From: JAXDBV01 sp034678415
Lineage (GTDB): Bacteria > Bacteroidota > Bacteroidia > Bacteroidales > VadinHA17
Assembly: GCA_034678415.1 (NCBI GenBank)
Contig: JAXDBV010000198.1
Coordinates: forward strand, 1 to 6,896
Direction of reading: 5' to 3'
Length of the DNA stretch: 6,896 nucleotides
How positions within the stretch are numbered: the first letter of the stretch is position 1; each line of letters opens with the position of its first letter. This document shows positions 1 to 5,871 of this stretch, piece after piece. The notes beneath the pieces were generated by a model. It was not told the origin of the DNA, did no database searches, and worked only from the letters and a program-made list of their open reading frames with translations. A program made the position numbers and the translations under genes.

Positions 1-194
1 AGATCAACTTGGCATCATTTGTCACAGTTGCAAAAAATCAGGTTGGGAAGAGGGGGATTTGCCGATAAACGCTGCCGGCAGGCAGATGATAACTACCTGT
101 TCGCCATCGGGGTGAAGGATTCATGGATAAACCCCGATATTGATAATACCCGAAAGTCTGATGTTTTCCTGATAGTTGGAAAGAATAAAAATTG

Positions 195-202
195 TATATT
201 TG
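195..202 (+). promoter_or_regulatory. Possible Bacteroidota -7 box (TATATTTG) for the sigma gene
   Basis: TATATTTG matches the Bacteroides housekeeping -7 consensus TAnnTTTG exactly. No TTTG sits at the expected -33 distance; the nearest weak candidate is GTTG at 175-178, which is too close. If it is used, transcription would start around 208-212 and leave a leader of about 110 bases that contains the inverted repeats at 217-276. The surroundings are AT-rich, so a chance match is possible. Confidence 0.3.
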
Positions 203-203
203 C

Positions 204-280
204 TTATACGATAAAACATATACATGCAGAGAGCCGGTCTTCAACCGGACATTTTCCGGTAAATCGTATGTATATGCGAT
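204..280 (+). repeat. Nested and overlapping inverted repeats in the sigma-gene leader
   Basis: CATATACAT (217-225) is perfectly complementary to ATGTATATG (268-276), and the stem extends inward by one G-U and one C-G pair. Inside that loop, CCGGT (234-238) pairs with ACCGG (244-248), and ACCGG can instead pair with a second CCGGT (256-260). Competing with the outer stem, ATACGAT (206-212) is complementary to ATCGTAT (263-269). The segment 263-280 is also nearly self-palindromic. The RNA could therefore adopt at least two mutually exclusive folds, or the DNA could hold a dyad operator. No uridine tract follows, so it is not an intrinsic terminator. The pairings are seen directly; any regulatory role is inference. 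Confidence 0.4.
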
Positions 281-319
281 GAGATCAGTGAAATATACCG
301 CGTCTGTTTCCTTCAAATC

Positions 320-904
320 ATGGTAAATAAGCCTGATAGTATTAGTGATAACCTCCTGGTGGTAAAGATCAGGGATGGGAATAAAGATGCTTTTAAATTA
401 TTATACGATCGTTACAGCAAAAAGATTTTTTATTTTTCAGTAAAGTACCTTCACTGCAAGGAAGAGGCGGAGGAACTGATCCAATCGGTCTTTATCGGCA
501 TCTGGGAGCACCGGAAATCGCTCGACGCAGATATGCCGGTGAAGAACTATATTTACCGTTGTGCCGTTAACTATATCTATAATTATCTGAAAAAGAAAGC
601 TGTTCGTAACAGGTTCATCGAACATGAAATGTACAACAGCAGCTCCCATTCGGATCTCACCTACGAACAGGTTATCTCACACGATCTTGAAAGCTCCATA
701 AACTCAATCGTGGAAACATTGCCGCCGAGGCAACAGAAAATCTTCGAACTGCACAAGGCCGAAGGTCTTACTTGTGCTGAAATAGCCAAAAAACTTGATC
801 TCTCGATTCGTACAGTGGAAAATCATTTCTTCCGTGCCATGAAGATCATCAGGCACAATCTGAAAAGTGAAATCCTTCCGTTAATCATACTGGTTTTATT
901 TTAA
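320..904 (+). CDS. ECF-type RNA polymerase sigma factor, Bacteroidota RpoE-like family
   Basis: This 194-residue protein is a complete extracytoplasmic-function sigma factor that would direct RNA polymerase to the promoters of this locus when freed from its anti-sigma partner. Region 2 spans about residues 24-90, with the core-binding and -10-recognition helices around AFKLLYDRYSKKIF (24-37) and the helix EEAEELIQSVFIGIWEHR (48-65). Region 4 spans about 122-180 and includes LPPRQQ (134-139) and a helix-turn-helix at about 150-172, with LTCAEIAKKL followed by the recognition helix IRTVENHFFRAM. The very hydrophobic tail (184-194, ILPLIILVLF) is typical of the Bacteroidota sigma-70 subfamily. 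Length is normal. The ATG at 320 is the only in-frame start after a stop at 260-262 and gives the usual N-terminus; no Shine-Dalgarno sequence is visible, as is normal in this phylum. The FecR-like gene follows 138 bases downstream on the same strand, the standard sigma/anti-sigma arrangement. The family call is firm; the regulon is inferred from neighbours. Confidence 0.95.
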   Translation: MVNKPDSISDNLLVVKIRDGNKDAFKLLYDRYSKKIFYFSVKYLHCKEEAEELIQSVFIGIWEHRKSLDADMPVKNYIYRCAVNYIYNYLKKKAVRNRFIEHEMYNSSSHSDLTYEQVISHDLESSINSIVETLPPRQQKIFELHKAEGLTCAEIAKKLDLSIRTVENHFFRAMKIIRHNLKSEILPLIILVLF

Positions 905-1042
905 TCGAAAGGGGTGATTATTCCTCCGGGCAGTTACAATGATACAGGAGCCCGTCATCCTTCCAGGCTGTCTGTTTTTTCTGTTTTCCAGTGAGTAGTT
1001 TAATCTTTTAAATTGTATATACTTATTGTAATATAATTTAAT

Positions 1043-2185
1043 ATGACATCGAACCGTACTAACGACATCAACGATTTACTCAACAAATACCTGGAAAAGA
1101 AATGCACTGAGCACGAGAAACAGCGTCTCCAAGAGATGCTTGTCTCACCCGTCTACGAAAGACAGGTAAAGGAAGTATTGATGTCACTTCTGCATGATTT
1201 CAGGGAGGAGCAATATGAAAATGAGACGACGGACTTCGAAAGGCTATATACCCGGATTCTCTCGGAAATACAACACAGGGAGACAACAGATTATCGAAAA
1301 CCGCTGGCCGGGAACAAAACCAGGGTCAGGAGGTTAATTGCACAAGGGTTGTCCATGGCAGCTGTTTTTTGCATTGCTTTTATCCTTGGTACTGCTGTTC
1401 ATCGTGATCGAACGGCTATTACCGCCGAACACAGTGATACGAATACCTATATTGAAGTGACAGCCCCCCTGGGGGCCAGATCGGAGGTGAAACTCGCCGA
1501 TGGTACCGAAGTAATGCTGAATGCCGGAAGTACAATTAAATACCGGAGCGATTACAACTCTCTTCACAGGGATCTGCATCTTGAAGGCGAGGCATATTTT
1601 AAGGTGGCCAAACGCCACGACCTGCCCTTGGTGGTCAGTGCGGGAAATATCCGCATAAAAGCCACAGGCACCGAGTTCAATGTCAAAGCCTATTCCGACG
1701 ACGGAATGATTGAGACAACCCTTGTCGAGGGGAAGATTGAGATCACACAGGAGGGCAGCGTTAACAAGGAAGAAACCCTGCAACTTAAACCCAGCCAGAA
1801 AGCCATCTATACCAGTGAATCCAACCGCATTACACTGGAAGAAATCCGCGAGACAGAGCCCAAAACTCTCGAGCCTGCCAAAATCATCACAGACAAACTG
1901 GTTTTATTGCCGGCGACCGATGTGGACCAGGTAACAGCATGGACACATAATAAGCTGATTATCAGAAATGAAAATCTCGAGAACCTCTGCATCAAGCTAC
2001 AGAGAAAGTACAATGTCACCTTTACTTTCGGCGATGAAGAGGTGAAAAAACACCGGTTCACGGGAGTGTTGCTCGATGAAACACTTCAACAGGTCCTGGA
2101 TGTGATTAAAATCACTGCTCCCATTGACTATTCCCTGAACAGGAAAAATGTCCTGTTGTACACAAAAATGCACCAGCAAGAGTAA
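1043..2185 (+). CDS. FecR-family transmembrane anti-sigma factor with DUF4974 domain
   Basis: This 380-residue inner-membrane protein should hold the upstream sigma factor inactive in the cytoplasm and read a periplasmic signal from the SusC transporter. Residues 1-95 are a charged, helical cytoplasmic anti-sigma domain (INDLLNKYLEKKCTEHEKQRL near 9-29). A single membrane segment lies at about 98-119 after the basic stretch RVRR (94-97), giving an N-in topology. The periplasmic FecR domain covers about 137-235, with the family signatures VTAPLGARSEVKLADGTEV (139-157), LEGEAYFKV (180-188) and ATGTEFNVKAY (207-217). A DUF4974 domain covers about 305-373 (LENLCIKLQRKYNVTFTF at 312-329). Length and domain order are those of complete Bacteroidota FecR regulators; nothing is missing. 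The ATG at 1043 lies in an AT-rich context without a Shine-Dalgarno sequence, and the N-terminus fits the family. The 138-base gap after the sigma gene is rather long for a cotranscribed pair, so a separate promoter is possible. The downstream susC has an STN domain, the expected signalling partner. Confidence 0.95.
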   Translation: MTSNRTNDINDLLNKYLEKKCTEHEKQRLQEMLVSPVYERQVKEVLMSLLHDFREEQYENETTDFERLYTRILSEIQHRETTDYRKPLAGNKTRVRRLIAQGLSMAAVFCIAFILGTAVHRDRTAITAEHSDTNTYIEVTAPLGARSEVKLADGTEVMLNAGSTIKYRSDYNSLHRDLHLEGEAYFKVAKRHDLPLVVSAGNIRIKATGTEFNVKAYSDDGMIETTLVEGKIEITQEGSVNKEETLQLKPSQKAIYTSESNRITLEEIRETEPKTLEPAKIITDKLVLLPATDVDQVTAWTHNKLIIRNENLENLCIKLQRKYNVTFTFGDEEVKKHRFTGVLLDETLQQVLDVIKITAPIDYSLNRKNVLLYTKMHQQE

Positions 2186-2275
2186 TAATCAGGCGATGTG
2201 AACGAGTGCCAATAAAATACTAAAACAATCCTGAACCAAAAAGCACTGCCTATGGATAGACAAGAAGATAAATCC

Positions 2276-2311
2276 AAAAAAAGAGGAAAACAGGTTGCGG
2301 CTGTTTTCCTC
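2276..2311 (-). terminator. Intrinsic-terminator-shaped hairpin, minus strand
   Basis: GAGGAAAACAG (2283-2293) and CTGTTTTCCTC (2301-2311) form a perfect 11-bp stem with the 7-base loop GTTGCGG. On the plus strand the hairpin is preceded by seven A's (2276-2282) and followed by a mixed CGGATGAAG sequence. It therefore has the stem-then-U-tract form of a Rho-independent terminator only when transcribed on the minus strand. No minus-strand protein gene lies upstream of it; the minus strand there is the susC leader and coding region. Either it ends a small antisense RNA or it is a leader structure whose A-tract is coincidental. The geometry is clear; function is inferred. Confidence 0.6.
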
Positions 2312-2386
2312 CGGATGAAGTCAAAGTTAATTACAATCAATTCCCCGTTCCATGCAGGGATCAATTATTCTTAACTCTAACTAACA
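2276..2386 (-). ncRNA. Candidate cis-antisense small RNA across the susC leader
   Basis: The candidate is bounded by a minus-strand -7-like box TAGTTTTG (plus positions 2399 to 2392) and the minus-strand terminator hairpin ending at the A-tract (2276). An RNA of roughly 110 nt would result, fully complementary to most of the susC 5' leader; the start is approximate. Position and orientation match what is known of DonS-type antisense RNAs of Bacteroides, which are encoded opposite susC leaders in loci controlled by ECF sigma/anti-sigma pairs and repress them. No -33 TTTG is visible at the right distance. A second box, TAACTTTG (2329 to 2322), lies so near the hairpin that it would yield little more than the terminator. 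The RNA is a prediction from signals only. Confidence 0.3.
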
Positions 2387-2391
2387 TTAAA

Positions 2392-2399
2392 CAAAACTA
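2392..2399 (-). promoter_or_regulatory. Minus-strand -7-like box TAGTTTTG at the susC start codon
   Basis: Read on the minus strand the sequence is TAGTTTTG, an exact match to the Bacteroides TAnnTTTG element. It overlaps the first base of the susC ATG. A start site a few bases downstream, near 2385, would drive transcription toward the terminator at 2311-2276. The -33 region (about 2419-2424 on plus) shows no TTTG; GGTTTC lies nearby but too close. A-rich start-codon contexts can produce this match by chance. Confidence 0.28.
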
Positions 2400-5300
2400 T
2401 GAAAAAGAAACCATTTTTTCATTTTCCGGTATGGAAAAAACCTAAAATCCTCCTCATTATGAAACTGTCCGCCTTATTGATGATCGTATTCGCACTGAAT
2501 CTTTCTGCCACGGGATTCGGCCAGTTTTCCTTTACCTCCGAAGGAAAAAAGGTGAGGGATGTATTGGATATCATCGAAAAAGGGAGCAACTACCGCTTCT
2601 TCTACAATGATGAATTTGAATCCATCGACAAGGTTATTGATCTGGAATTCAGGAATCAGAATATCCACGAGGTTCTTGACAGATTACTGGCATCCACGGA
2701 CTATACCTATAAGATTTATGACAATAATCTTATCGTCATCTCTCTTAAGAATGAGATCCGTGAACAACTGTTCCTCCAGCAAAATGTTGTGAAAGGATCG
2801 GTCACCGATGAACAGGGAAATCCCATTGCCGGCGCTACCGTTTTTGTGAAAGGGACCACCAGGGGAACAACCACTGATATCAACGGGAACTTCACCCTGG
2901 AAATAGCCCCGGAAGATAAGGTCGTGGTATTTTCGTTCATCGGTATGGAAACACAGGAGGTTTCCATCGATGGCAGAACCTACCTGGAAGTCAAAATGAC
3001 GGTGGAAGTCCAGCAGCTCAGTGAAATTATCACTGTGGGGTATATGACACAGAAAAAAGCCGATCTGACAGGATCCATCGCCGTAGTGACAAAGAATGAC
3101 CTTCAGCGAAACACCTATTCAAACGTGTTGCGATCCATTCAGGGAAAGGTCGCAGGCGTGAACATCATTACCGACGGGGATCCTGCTTCCGGTGTCAGTA
3201 TCAATATCAGGGGTATCACTTCAATAAATTCTTCTTCTCCCTTACTGGTGATCGATGGTGTTGCTTCCACCGCAAACCTGAGAGACCTGAATCCGAATGA
3301 TATTGAATCCATACAGATCCTTAAGGATGCCGCCTCTGCAAGTATATACGGGGCAAGAGCTGCCAGCGGTGTGATCCTGATAAATACCCTCCAGGCTAAA
3401 AAGGGAGATCTTTCCATCAACTATGATGCGAAGTTCAGCACCAGCAATGTGTACAATAAACCCGAATTGCTGAATACCAGGGAATGGGGTATTGCCCATT
3501 GGATGGCTATGATCAATGACGGCCTGGATCCGAACGCGACCTCTGAACTGTATGACTATGAATGGCATTATGATGATGACGGGATAGCCGTCCTGGATGA
3601 TCTTACCCCTGTGGAATGGCTGAATTCAGCCCAGACACAAAAATCTTCTGACACCGACTGGTGGGATGAGGTGTTCAAACCTGCCTTTCAGCAGGACCAT
3701 CAGCTGACCGTTTTGCACGGCACGGAAAAATCGAACACCATGTTCTCACTGAATTACCTGAACGAAAACGGTAATATCATCACGAATTACCAGAAGAAAT
3801 TTTCCATCCGGTTAAATACGTCATTTAACCTGCTTGAAGGGAAGCTGAAAGTGGGAGAAAATCTGAACATTATAAACAGGAGTTATATCAGCAACGTTGG
3901 CGGTATAACCCAGTCGGTTGTATGGATGCATCCCATGGTTCCGGTATACGATATGTATGGCGGGTACGGAGGCAGCAGCCGTGAACTCGGAATGGACGAA
4001 TCCTGGAATCCGGTTTATACCCTGGAAAATAATAAGAAAAATCCGACAAATGCACTGAAAATTATCGGGAATGTCTTTGCAGAATTGAACCTGTTGAAAG
4101 GTCTGACTGTAAAAACACAGTATGGCATTGACAACAGCAATGGATATAACCGGTATGTAAATAGCATAAGAAGAGAAGCCGGTGGGCTTGTCGATCCGAA
4201 AAATTCAGTACAGGTGAACGGCAGCACAGCAACCGACTGGATCTGGACCAATACGCTGAATTACAATCTAACGACATCCAATCATGACGTGAACCTGGTT
4301 GCCGGAGTCGAATTATTCCATCATTATAATGAGTCATCCACTTCCACGCGTGATGATATTTTACTGGAAACCCGGCAATACGCCTTCTTTAATTCAGCCA
4401 CCGGCTTAATGAACATTAGTGGAATCGGCGATGAATACTCATTGATCTCTTATTTCGGGAAGGTGAACTATTCATTCATGAACAGGTACCTGTTATCCCT
4501 CACAGGCCGTTTCGACGGCAGTTCGAAATTCCCCGAGGCCAACCGCTATGGATTCTTCCCCGCCGTATCCGTTGGCTGGCGGTTGTCGGAAGAAAGCTTT
4601 ATGAGTTTCCTTCCCACAATACTGTCGGAACTTAAAATCCGTGCAAGCTGGGGAGTGAATGGCAACTCTTATATTCCTACCAATGGTATCCTGACCACCT
4701 TCGGCAGCAGCTATGATCTTACCTCGTATTCCATTACCGGAGCCGAATCAGGACAGCTGCCTTCCGGCTATTATGCCCTCCACCTGGGCAACCCGAACCT
4801 GAGATGGGAATCCACAACCCAGACTAACCTGGGTCTCGATATTGGCGCCTTCAATAACCGGCTGACCGCTTCCATGGACTATTATCATAAGATCACCACG
4901 GATATGTTGTTTGAGCCCGCAGCCAATCCTGTTTTCGGAGAAGGTGCAGAAATGTGGATCAATGCCGCTGATATGACCAACAATGGCTTTGAAGCCATCG
5001 TTTCCTACAACAGTTCATTGAAAAGAGAATTTGTGTATTCATTGTCAGGTAATATTTCATTGTCGAGAAACAGGATCGATCATATACCGGAAGGACTGGA
5101 GCTTGAATATGGAGGCAATGGCCTGGATGATGATATTCTTGGCCGCCCGCTGCGTTCTGTCTACGGCTTTGTGGCTGACGGGATCTTCAAAACCCAGGAA
5201 GAGGTGCTGGAAGCACCTGAACAGCCCGGTAAAAGCCTGGGAAGAATGAAGTATAAAGACCTCGACAATGATGGCCGGATCACCTGGGAATATGACCGTA

Positions 5301-5860
5301 CCTGGATCGCCAATTATGACCCTGATTTCATGTTCGGGATTGATTTCAATTCCAGCTATAAAAACTTTGACTTCTCCATGTTCTGGCAGGGAGTGATCGG
5401 CAACGATGTGTATAATGATTACCTGTATCTGACCGATTATATCAACCTTCGTAATATCCCGTACCAGAACCATGCAAAAGGCATCCTGGATGCATGGTCA
5501 CCTTCCAATCCCGGTTCGGATAAACCGGCCTTAACCAATTTCAATACCAATGAGGAAGGGAGACCTTCTACCTACTTTGTCCAGGATGGTTCATACCTGA
5601 AACTGAGAAGCCTTGAGATCGGGTATAAGCTGCCGTCCCGTATCTGTTCCAAAATTCTTATGAAGAATCTACGTGTGTATGTTTCCGGTCAGAACCTGGT
5701 CACTATCAAGAAGACCTGGGGAGATGATGCATTTACCGGCCTGGACCCGGAAATTGCCGACTGGCAGCCTACCTGGAGCGCCTACAGCACCGCGGCTACC
5801 TATTTCAATAATTACCCACGGCCGGCCATATTCACGTTTGGTATTCAGTCAAAATTTTAA
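2399..5860 (+). CDS. SusC/RagA-like TonB-dependent outer-membrane transporter with STN signalling domain
   Basis: This complete 1153-residue protein is the TonB-dependent importer of the locus; with the downstream SusD-like lipoprotein it would take up an oligosaccharide or peptide across the outer membrane. A long signal peptide (about 1-41: basic start, hydrophobic core 23-37) ends near SATGFGQ. The STN domain follows at about 43-115, ending YKIYDNNLIVI (104-114). A carboxypeptidase-regulatory-like beta-sandwich covers about 130-200 (VVKGSVTDEQGNPIAGATV, 130-148). The TonB box region is SEIITVGY (208-215). The plug domain runs about 208-332, with SPLLVIDGV (280-288), DIESIQILKDAASASIYGAR (301-320) and ASGVILINT (322-330), all SusC hallmarks. 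The rest is a beta-barrel ending in FTFGIQSKF with a terminal aromatic. An in-frame Met at residue 21 could be an alternative start, but extended N-termini like this one are common in STN-bearing members. The STN domain indicates signalling to the upstream anti-sigma factor. SusD starts 11 bases after the stop, implying an operon. Substrate is unknown. Confidence 0.97.
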   Translation: MKKKPFFHFPVWKKPKILLIMKLSALLMIVFALNLSATGFGQFSFTSEGKKVRDVLDIIEKGSNYRFFYNDEFESIDKVIDLEFRNQNIHEVLDRLLASTDYTYKIYDNNLIVISLKNEIREQLFLQQNVVKGSVTDEQGNPIAGATVFVKGTTRGTTTDINGNFTLEIAPEDKVVVFSFIGMETQEVSIDGRTYLEVKMTVEVQQLSEIITVGYMTQKKADLTGSIAVVTKNDLQRNTYSNVLRSIQGKVAGVNIITDGDPASGVSINIRGITSINSSSPLLVIDGVASTANLRDLNPNDIESIQILKDAASASIYGARAASGVILINTLQAKKGDLSINYDAKFSTSNVYNKPELLNTREWGIAHWMAMINDGLDPNATSELYDYEWHYDDDGIAVLDDLTPVEWLNSAQTQKSSDTDWWDEVFKPAFQQDHQLTVLHGTEKSNTMFSLNYLNENGNIITNYQKKFSIRLNTSFNLLEGKLKVGENLNIINRSYISNVGGITQSVVWMHPMVPVYDMYGGYGGSSRELGMDESWNPVYTLENNKKNPTNALKIIGNVFAELNLLKGLTVKTQYGIDNSNGYNRYVNSIRREAGGLVDPKNSVQVNGSTATDWIWTNTLNYNLTTSNHDVNLVAGVELFHHYNESSTSTRDDILLETRQYAFFNSATGLMNISGIGDEYSLISYFGKVNYSFMNRYLLSLTGRFDGSSKFPEANRYGFFPAVSVGWRLSEESFMSFLPTILSELKIRASWGVNGNSYIPTNGILTTFGSSYDLTSYSITGAESGQLPSGYYALHLGNPNLRWESTTQTNLGLDIGAFNNRLTASMDYYHKITTDMLFEPAANPVFGEGAEMWINAADMTNNGFEAIVSYNSSLKREFVYSLSGNISLSRNRIDHIPEGLELEYGGNGLDDDILGRPLRSVYGFVADGIFKTQEEVLEAPEQPGKSLGRMKYKDLDNDGRITWEYDRTWIANYDPDFMFGIDFNSSYKNFDFSMFWQGVIGNDVYNDYLYLTDYINLRNIPYQNHAKGILDAWSPSNPGSDKPALTNFNTNEEGRPSTYFVQDGSYLKLRSLEIGYKLPSRICSKILMKNLRVYVSGQNLVTIKKTWGDDAFTGLDPEIADWQPTWSAYSTAATYFNNYPRPAIFTFGIQSKF

Positions 5861-5871
5861 CTATCTCTATC

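Larger units (their letters stand above)
1..319. other. Non-coding region upstream of the ECF sigma gene
   Basis: I see no gene I can support here. One plus-strand frame is open from the left edge to a stop at 280-282 (about 93 codons), and a minus-strand frame is open over much of the same stretch. Neither translation resembles a family I recognise, and their internal starts are TTG codons without a plausible ribosome site. The plus frame could in principle be the tail of an upstream gene cut by the window. Visible structure includes a 10-base palindrome CTGCCGGCAG at 72-81, a possible -7 promoter box at 195-202 and a self-complementary segment at 204-280. The most economical reading is the upstream regulatory region of the sigma gene. 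Confidence 0.55.
2186..2398 (+). promoter_or_regulatory. susC leader / intergenic regulatory region
   Basis: This AT-rich gap separates the anti-sigma gene from susC and should carry the sigma-dependent promoter of the transporter operon. I see no plus-strand match to the housekeeping TAnnTTTG box; no plus-strand TTTG occurs at all in the gap. That is consistent with use of an alternative (ECF) sigma factor whose target sequence I cannot define. The end of the gap, TTAACTCTAACTAACATTAA (2371-2390) followed by ACAAAACT up to the ATG, looks like the A-rich leaders commonly seen before susC-like genes. The notable structure is the hairpin at 2283-2311, annotated separately. Confidence 0.5.

Noticed and set aside
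1..282. Plus-strand frame open from the window edge to a stop at 280-282
   Set aside because: The translation resembles no family I recognise, the internal start would be TTG, and its 3' part is the inverted-repeat leader. It could still be the tail of an upstream gene cut by the window, which this sequence cannot settle.
38..316. Minus-strand 92-codon frame upstream of the sigma gene
   Set aside because: It has a TTG start, no recognisable domain, and overlaps the probable promoter and leader of the sigma gene; it is best explained as a chance open frame.
927..954. CGGGC/GCCCG inverted repeat after the sigma gene as a terminator
   Set aside because: The stem is only five pairs with an 18-base loop, and the nearest T-run begins more than 20 bases later, so it does not have terminator geometry.
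1334..1783. 149-codon minus-strand frame inside the anti-sigma gene
   Set aside because: It lies wholly opposite a well-supported FecR domain and has no recognisable motif; it is a shadow of the real gene.
2322..2329. Second minus-strand TAACTTTG box
   Set aside because: It matches the -7 consensus, but a start a few bases downstream would fall at the edge of the hairpin, leaving an RNA of about 40 nt that is almost only terminator. No -33 element is present.
2186..2398. Invertible promoter (phase variation) upstream of susC
   Set aside because: Some Bacteroides susC genes are controlled by DNA inversion, but the only strong inverted repeat here has a 7-base spacer, too short to be an invertible segment.
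5057..5473. 138-codon minus-strand frame inside susC
   Set aside because: It is opposite conserved SusC barrel coding sequence and the product shows no family features.
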